DNA from: Klebsiella pneumoniae | GTDB taxonomy: Bacteria; Pseudomonadota; Gammaproteobacteria; Pseudomonadales; UBA5518 | Assembly: GCA_945862145.1 (NCBI GenBank) | Contig: CAMAXE010000016.1 | Coordinates: 42,911-106,910 of the forward strand | Length of the DNA stretch: 64,000 nt | Direction: 5' to 3' | In this document: positions 24,813 to 33,786 of the stretch, piece after piece | How positions within the stretch are numbered: the first letter of the stretch is position 1 | Layout: every line of letters begins with the position of its first letter | The notes under the pieces: model-generated | Told to the model about the DNA's origin: nothing | What the model saw: only the letters and a program-made list of their open reading frames with translations | The model's database searches: none | Position numbers and translations under genes: made by a program

Positions 24813-25202
24813 ATGAGCAACCGCGCAGTCATACACACCACGGACGCACCGCAGGCGATCGGCCCCTACTCGCAGGCCGTGAAGGCAAACGGCGTGGTCT
24901 ATCTCTCCGGACAGATCCCCCTGGACCCGGCCACGATGGAACTGGTCCAGGGCGACATCTCGATGCAGACCCGACAGGTCTTCGCCAACCTGAGTGCCGT
25001 GTGCCAGGCAGCGGGCGGCGAGCTCAACCAGATCGTGAAATTGACGATCTTCCTGACCGATCTCGCAGACTTCGCCGCGGTGAACGCCGTGATGGCGGCT
25101 GGCTTCAGCGCGCCCTACCCGGCGCGCTCGACGGTACAGGTCGCAGCGCTGCCCCGGGGTGCCGCCGTCGAGGTAGAAGCAATCATGGTGGTACGCAGCT
25201 GA
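24813..25202 (+). CDS. ridA: RidA family reactive intermediate deaminase
   Basis: A 129-residue trimeric-type enzyme that hydrolyses 2-aminoacrylate and related imines to protect PLP enzymes. It shows IGPYSQAVKANGVVYLSGQI (about 18-37), the IVKLTIFLTDLADFAAVNAV helix region and PARSTVQVAALPRGAAVEVE near the C-terminus with the conserved catalytic Arg in PARS. It lies 41 bases after spoT, as in many gammaproteobacteria, and converges on the next gene. Confidence 0.96.
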   Translation: MSNRAVIHTTDAPQAIGPYSQAVKANGVVYLSGQIPLDPATMELVQGDISMQTRQVFANLSAVCQAAGGELNQIVKLTIFLTDLADFAAVNAVMAAGFSAPYPARSTVQVAALPRGAAVEVEAIMVVRS

Positions 25203-25203
25203 T

Positions 25204-26055
25204 TCACTGAGCGCCCGCGAGCAGCGCACTGTAGCCAGCGCGGAAGTCGGGGTAGAGAAAGCGGTAACCGGCAGCGAGCAGCCTGCGGTTGCTGCACCGC
25301 TTGTTGCCGCCACGCTGATCGGTGCTGCCACGCGTGTCATCAAGCGCCACACCCATGCGAGCCGCAATCCAGTGACGCACTTCCCACATCGGCGCAGGCT
25401 CGCAATCCACGCCGACATAACACGGCGCGAGCGGTACGGCCGCGGCCTGACGTTCCAGCAGGAACTGCAGGATTGCTGCGGCATCGTCACGATGAATGCG
25501 GTTGGTATAGCGCACAGGAGCAGCCGGACAGCCGATCCCGGCGCGCACGTCAGAGAGCAATCGCAGGCGACCAGGCCCGTAGATGCCACCCAGTCGCAAC
25601 ACGCTCCCGCGCGCACCGGCCATGGACCGGATAATCGACTCGCCCTCCAGCAGTGCGCGTCCCGAAAAGCCACGCGGTTCGGTGGGAGAATCCTCGTCGA
25701 CACAGCTGCCATCCTCCTGGTGATAGACACCGGTGCTGCCCACCATCAGCACGCCGGGCTCACCAACGACAGCCGTCAAAAGATTGCGCACGCCGTCGAC
25801 GTAGACGCGGCGATAATTCGCCTCTTCAAATCCTCCCGGCGCGCCGGTGAGCACCAGATGATCGAACGCGATGCCGCCCAGAACAGCGAGCGATTCGGGC
25901 TCGCCGAGATCTGCGGCAATGCGGTGGAAGCTCTCGGGCAGGAGCGCGGCGTTACGGCGCAGGCCGTGCACCTCCCAGCCGGCGCGACACAGCGCAAGAC
26001 CCAGCGCAACGCCGAGATCCCCACATCCAGCAATCAACACCCTGAGTGCACCCAC
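25204..26055 (-). CDS. YeeZ-like NAD(P)-dependent epimerase/SDR family protein
   Basis: A 283-residue extended-SDR protein starting with a Rossmann loop LIAGCGDLGVALGLAL, then GSTGVYHQEDGSCVDE followed by GRALLEGE, and LRLGGIYGPGRLRLL. The YxxxK of classical SDRs is not evident, as in other YeeZ-type members. The substrate is unknown. GTG at 26055 has a GGAGG site seven bases upstream and gives a start directly at the Rossmann strand; the open frame extending to 26163 has no similarity and runs into recG. Confidence 0.75.
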   Translation of the reverse strand: MGALRVLIAGCGDLGVALGLALCRAGWEVHGLRRNAALLPESFHRIAADLGEPESLAVLGGIAFDHLVLTGAPGGFEEANYRRVYVDGVRNLLTAVVGEPGVLMVGSTGVYHQEDGSCVDEDSPTEPRGFSGRALLEGESIIRSMAGARGSVLRLGGIYGPGRLRLLSDVRAGIGCPAAPVRYTNRIHRDDAAAILQFLLERQAAAVPLAPCYVGVDCEPAPMWEVRHWIAARMGVALDDTRGSTDQRGGNKRCSNRRLLAAGYRFLYPDFRAGYSALLAGAQ

Positions 26056-26117
26056 GGCCAAGCCTCCGGTTCTCGATGGGCTATGATCGCCGCAGCGTAC
26101 CCGGGACGGCCAGCAGC

Positions 26118-28214
26118 GTGATCCAGCCAGTATCGACCCCGCGCGAAGCGCTGGAGCAGACACCGGTCACGGCGCTGCGGGGCGTGGGCCCGAAGCTCGC
26201 GCAGCAGTTGGCTGCTATTCACATCAACAGCGTCGCGGATCTCCTGTTCCACCTGCCGCTGCGGTATCAGGACCGCACTCGGGTAACGCCCATCCGGGAG
26301 CTTGCACCCGGCATGGAAGTGGTCGTCGAGGGCAAGGTGCTGGGCGTGCGCCAGGAGTTCGGTCGCCGGCGCAGCCTCTCCTGCACCATCTCGGACGTGA
26401 GCGGCATCCTCACGCTGCGGTTCTTTCATTTCAGCGGCCCGCAACAGCGGGTACTCGAACAGGCCGGACGGCTACGCTGCTATGGCGAGGCTCGACGCGG
26501 GCGCAACGGCGTCGAGATGTTCCACCCCGAGTTCCGCCTGATCGACGAACTGGCCCCCGCCGTCGATGAAGAAGCGCTTACCCCGGTCTATCCCACCACC
26601 GAGGGACTGCACCAGGCGAGTTGGCGCAAGCTGAGCGAGCAGGCGCTGCTGCTGTTAGAGCGCGGCGCGCTGCGGGAACTGGTACCGCCGGGGTTGCTGC
26701 CGGGCGATGTCCCGCTCGCCGAGGCACTGCGTTTCCTGCACCGCCCGCCCCCCGACGCGCCCACCGAACAATTGCTCGCCGGCGAACATCCCTACCAGCA
26801 GCGGCTGGCCGCGGAGGAACTGCTGGCGCATCACCTGAGCCTGCTGCGCCTGCGCGAGCGCGCCCGTCGACAGGGCGCGGCACGATTGACGGGAGACGCC
26901 GCGCTGCAACAGCGCTTTCTCGCGGCGCTGCCATTCGCGCTCACCGGGGCACAGCTTCGGGTGGCGGCCGAGATCGCGCGCGATCTGGATGCGGGCGTGC
27001 CGATGCTCCGGCTGGTGCAGGGAGATGTCGGCTGTGGCAAGACATTGGTAGCCGCGTTGGCCTGCCTGCAGGCGATCAGCGGCGGTTGGCAGGTCGCGGT
27101 CATGGCGCCCACCGAGTTGCTCGCCGAGCAACACCTGCGCAACTTCGAGGCGTGGATGGAGCCGCTTGGCATACGCACCGTGGCGCTCTCCGGGCGCCAG
27201 GGCGCCGTGGCGCGACGCACCGCGCTTGCCGCACTCGACAGCGGCGAGGCAATGCTCGCGATCGGCACCCACGCGCTGTTCCAGGAAGAGGTTCGCTTCG
27301 CCCGGCTGGGGCTGGTGGTCATCGACGAGCAGCACCGCTTTGGCGTGCACCAGCGGCTGCAACTGCGCGAGAAAGGCACCAGCGGCGGGCTGGCACCGCA
27401 TCAGCTCATCATGACGGCCACACCGATCCCCCGCACGCTGGCGATGACCGCCTACGCCGATCTCGACTACTCGGTGATCGACGAGCTGCCGCCCGGCAGA
27501 ACGCCGGTGGGCACCGTGGTCATCAACAATTCACGCCGGTATGAGGTGGTTGAGCGCGTCCGCCACGCCTGTGCCGACGGGCGGCAGGCCTACTGGGTCT
27601 GCACCCTGATCGAGGAATCCGAGGTGCTCGAGGCGCAGGCCGCAGAGGCCATCGCCGAGGAACTCACCGCCGCACTGCCAGAACTGCGCATCGCGCTCGT
27701 TCACGGGCGCCAGCCGGGGCGTGAGCGCTCGGCACTGATGGCCAGCTTCAAGGCAGGCGAGATCGACCTGCTCGTGGCCACCACGGTGATCGAGGTCGGG
27801 GTCGATGTGCCGCGGGCGAGCCTGATGATCATCGAAAACGCCGAGCGCCTTGGCTTGGCGCAGCTGCACCAGTTGCGCGGGCGGGTGGGCCGGGGGGCAA
27901 CCGCGAGCCATTGCGTGCTGATGTACCAGACGCCGCTCTCCGCCACCGGCCGCGAGCGACTGCATGCCATGCGCGACACCACCGACGGCTTCAAACTGGC
28001 CGAGATCGACCTGCGGCTGCGCGGGCCGGGAGAACTGCTCGGCACCCGCCAGACCGGCACGCTGGAAATGCGCTTTGCCGACCTCAGCCGTGACGCCGAC
28101 CTGCTACCGCTGGTGCGCACCGCCGCCGAACGACTCCTGCGGGAGTGCCCGGGACAGGTCGAGCCCCTGCTGGCGCGCTGGATGGCGGGCCGCGAACGCT
28201 ACGCCGAGGCCTGA
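26118..28214 (+). CDS. recG: ATP-dependent DNA helicase RecG
   Basis: Remodels stalled replication forks and branched DNA. It has the wedge/OB domain (LPLRYQDRTRVTPIREL; SGILTLRFFHFSG), PVYPTTEGL, Walker A GDVGCGKTLVA, DEQH-box VIDEQHRFGV, TATPIPRTLAMT, and the ending motif LHQLRGRVGRG. GTG 26118 gives 698 residues, close to Escherichia coli RecG; ATG 26076 would add 14 and overlap nothing essential, so the start is uncertain. It is divergent from the YeeZ-like gene. Confidence 0.95.
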   Translation: MIQPVSTPREALEQTPVTALRGVGPKLAQQLAAIHINSVADLLFHLPLRYQDRTRVTPIRELAPGMEVVVEGKVLGVRQEFGRRRSLSCTISDVSGILTLRFFHFSGPQQRVLEQAGRLRCYGEARRGRNGVEMFHPEFRLIDELAPAVDEEALTPVYPTTEGLHQASWRKLSEQALLLLERGALRELVPPGLLPGDVPLAEALRFLHRPPPDAPTEQLLAGEHPYQQRLAAEELLAHHLSLLRLRERARRQGAARLTGDAALQQRFLAALPFALTGAQLRVAAEIARDLDAGVPMLRLVQGDVGCGKTLVAALACLQAISGGWQVAVMAPTELLAEQHLRNFEAWMEPLGIRTVALSGRQGAVARRTALAALDSGEAMLAIGTHALFQEEVRFARLGLVVIDEQHRFGVHQRLQLREKGTSGGLAPHQLIMTATPIPRTLAMTAYADLDYSVIDELPPGRTPVGTVVINNSRRYEVVERVRHACADGRQAYWVCTLIEESEVLEAQAAEAIAEELTAALPELRIALVHGRQPGRERSALMASFKAGEIDLLVATTVIEVGVDVPRASLMIIENAERLGLAQLHQLRGRVGRGATASHCVLMYQTPLSATGRERLHAMRDTTDGFKLAEIDLRLRGPGELLGTRQTGTLEMRFADLSRDADLLPLVRTAAERLLRECPGQVEPLLARWMAGRERYAEA

Positions 28215-28285
28215 GCCGGCAGTCCGCTGGGGCTCGTCTACACTTGCTGGACCGACCCGCTGTGGGCCGGCCAGGAATCCCCCAC

Positions 28286-29665
28286 ATGCCATTGCCGTCT
28301 ACGATCCAGGAACTGCTGGACACCAGTGGGGCCGCCTGGCAACCGGTGGAAACCGCCTCGGTCCCCGACGCACTGCGCGGGGGCTCGGTCCGCACGATTG
28401 TCCTGCAGGACGGTTTTGGCCAACTCCAGGCGCTGATCGGCGCGGATTGCCTGCTGGACCTCGCCTCGCTGAACCGCTTCACCGGACGCGACTTCATGGC
28501 GGCGCCGGACGATGCGCTGGACCGCCTCTGCACGGCACGCGGCCTGAGCGCACTGGCCGCCGTACCCGCGGCATTGGAGATGCCCGTTATCGTCGACCGG
28601 CGACTGCTGGGCCGCGAGGACCTGCTGCTGGAAAGTGGCGGCGACGGCACACTTATACGCCTGTCGGGCCTGCAGTTTCGCCGCCTGCTCGAGGCCACGG
28701 GCTCGGCATCGGCGGACTTCGGGGTGGCGGTGGCCGAGCTGGCACCCTGCGCGGGCGATCCCGATCAGGACGCGGCCGACTTCGGCAGCGCAGTGGCCAA
28801 ATTCACCACCCGGCGGATTCACAAGCGCCTCGAGGACACCCTCGACTTCCCGCCCATGCCCGAGACCGCACGCCGCGTGATCCAGCTGGCCGCAGACCCC
28901 AAGGCCGGGGTGAAAGAGCTGTCCAGAACCATCGAGATCGACCCCTCGCTCTCCGCGCAGATCATCAGCTGGGCTTCATCGCCCTACTACGCGGCTCCCG
29001 GCAAGATCAGCTCGGTGCAGGACGCCATCCACCGCGTACTCGGCTTCGATCTGGTGATGAACCTGGCGCTGGGGCTCGCGCTCGGAAAGACCCTCCGGCT
29101 GCCGCGGGACGGGCGTTACGGCTACCGCAACTACTGGCTGCAGGCAGCGCACTGCGCAGCGATGATGGAGGGGCTCTGCAAGATCGTCCCACCGGATCGC
29201 CGCCCGCTGCTCGGGCACGCCTATCTGGCCGGCCTGCTGCACAACTTCGGTTTTCTGCTCCTCGCGGAGCTCTTCAAGCCGCAACTGCAGACGGTATGCC
29301 GCTACACCGAAGCAAACCCGCATCTGGGCCACGGCTGCGCCGAGCGTTTCCTGCTGGGCGCCACCCGCGAACAGATGGGGGCCTGGTTGCTGCGCTCCTG
29401 GCGGTTGCCGGAGGAAATCTGCGCCGCCGTGCGGCACCAGCAACGCCCGGATCTCGCGGGCGAGCAGGAGATCCTGGCCACACTGCTCCACGTCTGCTCG
29501 CGCCTGCTGCGCAAGCAGGGCATAGGCAGCGGACCCGCGGAACGCGTGCCGGAAGCCACCTTCGAGCGCTTGGGCATTTCCCACGAGGACGCCATAGGCG
29601 TCAGCGAGCGGATCATGCGTTCGGGCGAGGCCTTGATCGATCTCGCCCGGGATCTCGCAGCCTGA
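28286..29665 (+). CDS. HDOD domain protein with N-terminal YbaK-like domain
   Basis: A 459-residue protein. Residues 1 to about 150 resemble the YbaK/ProRS-associated tRNA-deacylase fold (opening QELLDTSGAAWQPV). Residues about 180-385 form an HDOD domain (FPPMPETARRVIQLAADPKA, then ISWASSPYYAAPGKISSVQD, HRVLGFDLVMNLALGLALGK). HDOD modules occur in signalling proteins and usually lack the catalytic HD metal site. Pseudomonas relatives have proteins of this architecture; no substrate is known. ATG 28286 is chosen because upstream codons overlap the recG end. Confidence 0.75.
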   Translation: MPLPSTIQELLDTSGAAWQPVETASVPDALRGGSVRTIVLQDGFGQLQALIGADCLLDLASLNRFTGRDFMAAPDDALDRLCTARGLSALAAVPAALEMPVIVDRRLLGREDLLLESGGDGTLIRLSGLQFRRLLEATGSASADFGVAVAELAPCAGDPDQDAADFGSAVAKFTTRRIHKRLEDTLDFPPMPETARRVIQLAADPKAGVKELSRTIEIDPSLSAQIISWASSPYYAAPGKISSVQDAIHRVLGFDLVMNLALGLALGKTLRLPRDGRYGYRNYWLQAAHCAAMMEGLCKIVPPDRRPLLGHAYLAGLLHNFGFLLLAELFKPQLQTVCRYTEANPHLGHGCAERFLLGATREQMGAWLLRSWRLPEEICAAVRHQQRPDLAGEQEILATLLHVCSRLLRKQGIGSGPAERVPEATFERLGISHEDAIGVSERIMRSGEALIDLARDLAA

Positions 29666-29674
29666 GCCGCCGCC

Positions 29675-31039
29675 TCAGGGCAGCAGCGGCGGCAGCTCTT
29701 TCTGCAGGGCGAGTTTCTGTTTCGTTCCCTCACCGGTGAGTGCAAAGCCAAGGAGCTTGCCATCGGCGCCGCGGAACTCGGCAACGACATCGGGCGTTGC
29801 ACCACTGATCTTCCATTCGCCCGCGGAACCCGGCGCCGGCGGTGAAACCACCACCGGGCAGGCAGGGGTTTTGATGGTGACCGGCATGGCCGGATACACC
29901 ACCGGTGTTCTCTCGCCCGCCAGCGTCTTGGCAAGCGCGCGGGCCGAGGCCATCAACGGCGCCACGTAATAGAGCACCCAGCCCTCGACTTCCGCGCAAT
30001 CGCCCAAGGTGTAGACATCGGGAGCACTGGTGGCGAGGAAGCGGTCGGCAACGATGCCGCGGTTCACCGTGATCCCGGCAGCCCGCGCCAGATCAACCCG
30101 CGGCCGCACGCCAATCGCCGAGACCACGATATCGGCCTCGATGCGCGAACCGTCATCGAGCGTGCCCACTACGCCCTTGCCGTCGGCGCCCTTGTCCACC
30201 GCCTTCACCAAGCGGCCGAAGTGGAAGCGCACGCCCTTCTGCTCGAGCGCCCCCTGCACAGCGCGGCCGGCGGTCTCCGGTAGCAGGGTCGGCAGCGGCC
30301 AGCCAAGCGGATCGACCACATCCAGATCGAAGCCACCGTTGGCGAGATCGTTGGCAAACTCGGAGCCGATCAGCCCGGCGCCGATGATCAGTACCTTTTT
30401 GACGGCGTTGTGCTCGAGCGCGCTGCGGAAAGCGGCGTAGTCGAGCAGATCATTCACCGAGTAGACGCGCTCGAGGCCGTCGCCACCCAACGGCGGGCGG
30501 ATCACATCGGCACCCCAGGCGAGCACCAGCTTGGCGTAACCCAAGGCGCTGCCGTCATCGAGGCGGATTTCCTTGCGGGCGGTATCGATGCCGGTTACGC
30601 GGGTACGGGTACGCACGGTGGCCTTGAGCTGCGCGGCCATGGCTGCGGCATCGGACGTGGCCAGATCGGCGGCGCTGGTGTTCTTGGTGAAACCGGTCGA
30701 GAGCATGGGCTTCGAATAGAAGGCGCCGTCATCGGCGCTCAGCAGCACCAGCTCGGACTCGGCATCGGACTTGCGGAACTCGCGTGCGAGGTTGTAGCCC
30801 GCCAGACCAGTGCCAATGATCACGACTGGCAGCCGCACGGCCGCCGGCGCGGGGGCGGCTGCGGCCGGGAGCGGGGTGGCGTCGATCAGCTCGAAGTCTT
30901 CCTTGCCGACGCCGCAGTCGGGGCACAGGAAATCAGCGGGCACGTCTTCCCAGCGGGTACCGGGAGGGATGCCTTCGTCCGGCCAGCCCTTGGTCTCGTC
31001 ATAGACCCACCCACAAACGATGCACTCCCAACGCGCCAT
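29675..31039 (-). CDS. Rubredoxin-rubredoxin reductase fusion protein
   Basis: A 454-residue fusion. Residues 1-52 are rubredoxin with WECIVCGWVYDE and FLCPDCGVGKEDFE, giving the four cluster cysteines. After an Ala/Pro-rich linker comes an FAD/NAD-dependent reductase: VVIIGTGLAGYNLAREF, KPMLSTGFTKNTSA, the NAD-binding VLIIGAGLIGSEFANDL, and VYTLGDCAEVEGW. Rubredoxin and its reductase shuttle electrons to alkane hydroxylases or oxygen-defence enzymes, normally as two proteins. ATG 31039 has a GAGGTGAG ribosome site. No alkB is nearby. Confidence 0.88.
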   Translation of the reverse strand: MARWECIVCGWVYDETKGWPDEGIPPGTRWEDVPADFLCPDCGVGKEDFELIDATPLPAAAAPAPAAVRLPVVIIGTGLAGYNLAREFRKSDAESELVLLSADDGAFYSKPMLSTGFTKNTSAADLATSDAAAMAAQLKATVRTRTRVTGIDTARKEIRLDDGSALGYAKLVLAWGADVIRPPLGGDGLERVYSVNDLLDYAAFRSALEHNAVKKVLIIGAGLIGSEFANDLANGGFDLDVVDPLGWPLPTLLPETAGRAVQGALEQKGVRFHFGRLVKAVDKGADGKGVVGTLDDGSRIEADIVVSAIGVRPRVDLARAAGITVNRGIVADRFLATSAPDVYTLGDCAEVEGWVLYYVAPLMASARALAKTLAGERTPVVYPAMPVTIKTPACPVVVSPPAPGSAGEWKISGATPDVVAEFRGADGKLLGFALTGEGTKQKLALQKELPPLLP

Positions 31040-31135
31040 GCTCACTCACCTCGATAAACACCCGGATACACCGCCAGCGTGCGCGCCGAGGCGGGATAGA
31101 ATTCCCCCCTTGGACACCTCCGACGGAGCCGCGGA

Positions 31136-31714
31136 TTGTACGCGCTAGGATTCGACTCGGGCCAGCCGACAGACCGCCGGTGGCGCCACTGCCGTTACTG
31201 GTCTGCGGCGGATTTGCCAGCAAGCGTGCGCGAGTGGCTGCTCGATGAGGGCTCGCTCACGGCACGCCTTGTCGCGGCAAGCAGCGGGGACTTTGCGGTG
31301 CGCGTGATCGAGCAGTCTTGGCAACGGCCTCTGCCCGATGAACGCCGGGCACTGGGGCTGCGCGAGGCAGGACATGCGCTGGTGCGCGAAGTCGCGCTCA
31401 TCTGTCACGGCGCGCCCTGGGTGTTCGCGCGGAGCGTGCTGCCAGCCGCCACGCTGACCGGCGAGCTGCGGCATCTGCGACGCTTCGGCAGCCGCTCGCT
31501 GGGAGCCTTGCTGTTCGCGGAACCGCGGCTGCGGCGTGAGCCTTTCGAGTTGGCGCGCATCGGGCCCGCTGATCCGCTGATCCCGGCCTCGCTGCGCGGG
31601 GCAGCGCCGGCGTGGGGGCGTCGCTCCGTGTTCCGCCTGCAGGGCAAGCCGCTCCTGATACAGGAGATCTTCCTGCCGGCCTGCAGGATCGGAGAGAGCA
31701 CCGGGGCCGTATAA
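31136..31714 (+). CDS. ubiC: Chorismate lyase
   Basis: Converts chorismate to 4-hydroxybenzoate and pyruvate, the first committed step of ubiquinone synthesis. The 192-residue product has LVREVALICHGAPWVFARSV and PAATL (about 81-105) and the ending LIQEIFLPAC with the catalytic Glu. Translation appears to start at TTG 31136, preceded by GGAG seven bases upstream. ubiA follows after 28 bases. Confidence 0.88.
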   Translation: MYALGFDSGQPTDRRWRHCRYWSAADLPASVREWLLDEGSLTARLVAASSGDFAVRVIEQSWQRPLPDERRALGLREAGHALVREVALICHGAPWVFARSVLPAATLTGELRHLRRFGSRSLGALLFAEPRLRREPFELARIGPADPLIPASLRGAAPAWGRRSVFRLQGKPLLIQEIFLPACRIGESTGAV

Positions 31715-31742
31715 TCCCGGCGCCTTCCGCGCGAGGTCACCC

Positions 31743-32615
31743 GTGTCCAGCCTGCCCATCCAAGACCGCCTTACGCTGTACCTGCGGTTGATCCGTTTTG
31801 ATCGACCGATCGGCAGCTTCCTGCTGCTGTGGCCGACGTGGTGGGGCTTGTGGCTCGCCTCCAGTGGCCGGCCAAGTCGCAACAATCTGCTGGTCTTCAC
31901 ACTCGGGGTGTTCCTGATGCGCTCGGCAGGCTGCATCGCCAACGACCTGGCGGACCGCAAGTTCGACCAGCACGTGGCGCGCACCCGCGACCGACCGCTG
32001 GCAAGTGGTGCGGTGAGCGTGACCGAGGCTGTGGTGCTGGCGGTAATACTGGGGCTGGCGGCTTTCGGGCTCGTCTTGCTCACCAACACGCTCACGGTGT
32101 GGATGTCGGTGGTGGGGCTGGCGCTGGCAATGGCCTATCCCTTCATGAAGCGCTTCACGCATCTGCCGCAATTCGGGCTTGGAGTGGCTTTCTCCTGGGG
32201 AATTCCGATGGCCTTCACTGCCGAGCGCGGCGAACTGCCACCGGCCCTCTGGCTGGTCTTCGTGGCCGCCGTGCTGTGGAGCGTGGTCTACGACACCTTC
32301 TATGCGATGGTCGATCGCGACGACGATATCCGCATCGGCCTGCGCTCCACCGCGATACTCTTCGACGAATCGGACCGCGCCATCACTGCGGGCCTTCAGG
32401 CGCTGGTGCTCACGCTGCTGGTGCTGGCGGGCAGGCAATTCGGGCTGGGGGCGGCTTTTTATGCCGGCCTTGGCATCGCCGCCATGCTGTGCCTCTGGCA
32501 GCAGTGGCTGATCCGCGGCCGTGAGCGCGCCAACTGCTTCAACGCTTTCCTGAACAACAACCTCGTAGGCCTCGCGGTCTTTGCGGGCATTGCCTTCGAC
32601 TACGGACTGCCATGA
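31743..32615 (+). CDS. ubiA: 4-hydroxybenzoate octaprenyltransferase
   Basis: Adds the polyprenyl tail to 4-hydroxybenzoate in the membrane. The 290-residue protein has about eight transmembrane helices and both Asp-rich motifs: NDLADRKFDQHVARTRDRPL (about 65-84) and YDTFYAMVDRDDDIRIGLRS (about 183-202). It starts with GTG and forms a ubiC-ubiA unit; the stop overlaps the next start by four bases. Confidence 0.96.
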   Translation: MSSLPIQDRLTLYLRLIRFDRPIGSFLLLWPTWWGLWLASSGRPSRNNLLVFTLGVFLMRSAGCIANDLADRKFDQHVARTRDRPLASGAVSVTEAVVLAVILGLAAFGLVLLTNTLTVWMSVVGLALAMAYPFMKRFTHLPQFGLGVAFSWGIPMAFTAERGELPPALWLVFVAAVLWSVVYDTFYAMVDRDDDIRIGLRSTAILFDESDRAITAGLQALVLTLLVLAGRQFGLGAAFYAGLGIAAMLCLWQQWLIRGRERANCFNAFLNNNLVGLAVFAGIAFDYGLP

Positions 32616-33763
32616 GACAACTGCAGTTCGCGGCGGGCATAGACGCGGTCGACGCCGGTAGCTGGGACGCCCTCGCCGGATCGCGCTCGCCGTTCCTGCG
32701 TCACGCCTTCCTGCAGGCGCTGGAAGCGAGCGGGAGTGTTGGTGGCAACTCGGGCTGGCAGCCCCGACACCTGCTGCTCCGGGAAAACGGCAAGCTTCTC
32801 GCCGCCATGCCCTGTTATGCGAAGAACCACTCCTATGGCGAGTATGTGTTCGACTGGGCCTGGGCCGACGCCTACGCGCGCAACAACCTCGCCTACTACC
32901 CGAAGCTCCTCACCGCAATCCCTTTCACGCCCGCCACCGGCCCGCGACTGCTGGTGGCCGATGGCGTGGATCGCAGCGATGCGCTCGCGGCGATGCTTGA
33001 GGCGGTGGGTGAGGAGTGCAAGCGGGGCTATTCGTCGTGGCACCTGTTGTTCCCGGAGCCTGCGCTGGCAGCAGACTGCAGCGCGCTCGGCATGCTGCAT
33101 CGCAAGGGCGTGCAGTACCACTGGAACAACCGCGGCTATCGGGATTTCGAGGACTTTCTCGCCCGGTTTGCCTCGCGCAAACGCAAGCAATTGAAAAAAG
33201 AACGGCGCCAGGTCCTCGAACAGGGTCTCGAGATCCGTCGCCTCACGGGCGCGCAAATCGACACCGCGATGTGGGACCGGTTTTACCTCTTCTACCAGAT
33301 GACCTACGCCCGCCGCAGCGGGCACGGCGGGTATCTGAGCCGCGAGTTCTTCCATGCACTGGGCACCACCATGCCGGAGAACCTCCTGCTGGTGGTGGCG
33401 CTGCGCGACGGGGAACCGGTGGCCGGCGCGCTCAACCTGATCGGCGCGGACACGCTGTACGGGCGCTACTGGGGCTGCATCGAGGACTACGCGCAACTGC
33501 ACTTCGAGCTCTGCTACTACCAGGGCATCGAGTTCTGCATCGAGCGCGGCCTTGCTCGCTTCGACGCCGGCGCGCAGGGCGAGCACAAGATCGCGCGCGG
33601 CTTCGAGCCGGTGATCACCGAGTCGTTCCACCACATCGCCCACCCCGGTTTCCGCGATGCAATTGGCGACTTCCTGCGCCGCGAGCGCGTATCGGTGGAG
33701 GGCTATTGCCTGGAGGCAGCGGCGGGGCTGCCCTTCCGCAACGAGAGCGGCGACGCGGACTGA
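32612..33763 (+). CDS. GNAT-like peptidogalycan biosynthesis/recognition family protein (COG3146)
   Basis: A 383-residue protein with tandem FemAB/GNAT-like folds. Landmarks are SWDALAGSRSPFLRHAFLQA (N-term), PCYAKNHSYGEYVFDWAWAD (about 69-88), RKRKQLKKERRQV near 190 and the C-terminal FDAGAQGEHKIARGFEPV (about 315-332). The family is widespread in proteobacteria and commonly annotated as GNAT N-acetyltransferase; no substrate has been established. The ATGA overlap with ubiA suggests co-translation, without implying a quinone role. Confidence 0.85.
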   Translation: MRQLQFAAGIDAVDAGSWDALAGSRSPFLRHAFLQALEASGSVGGNSGWQPRHLLLRENGKLLAAMPCYAKNHSYGEYVFDWAWADAYARNNLAYYPKLLTAIPFTPATGPRLLVADGVDRSDALAAMLEAVGEECKRGYSSWHLLFPEPALAADCSALGMLHRKGVQYHWNNRGYRDFEDFLARFASRKRKQLKKERRQVLEQGLEIRRLTGAQIDTAMWDRFYLFYQMTYARRSGHGGYLSREFFHALGTTMPENLLLVVALRDGEPVAGALNLIGADTLYGRYWGCIEDYAQLHFELCYYQGIEFCIERGLARFDAGAQGEHKIARGFEPVITESFHHIAHPGFRDAIGDFLRRERVSVEGYCLEAAAGLPFRNESGDAD

Positions 33764-33786
33764 GCGTTAAGCGCCGGAGAGGATCG

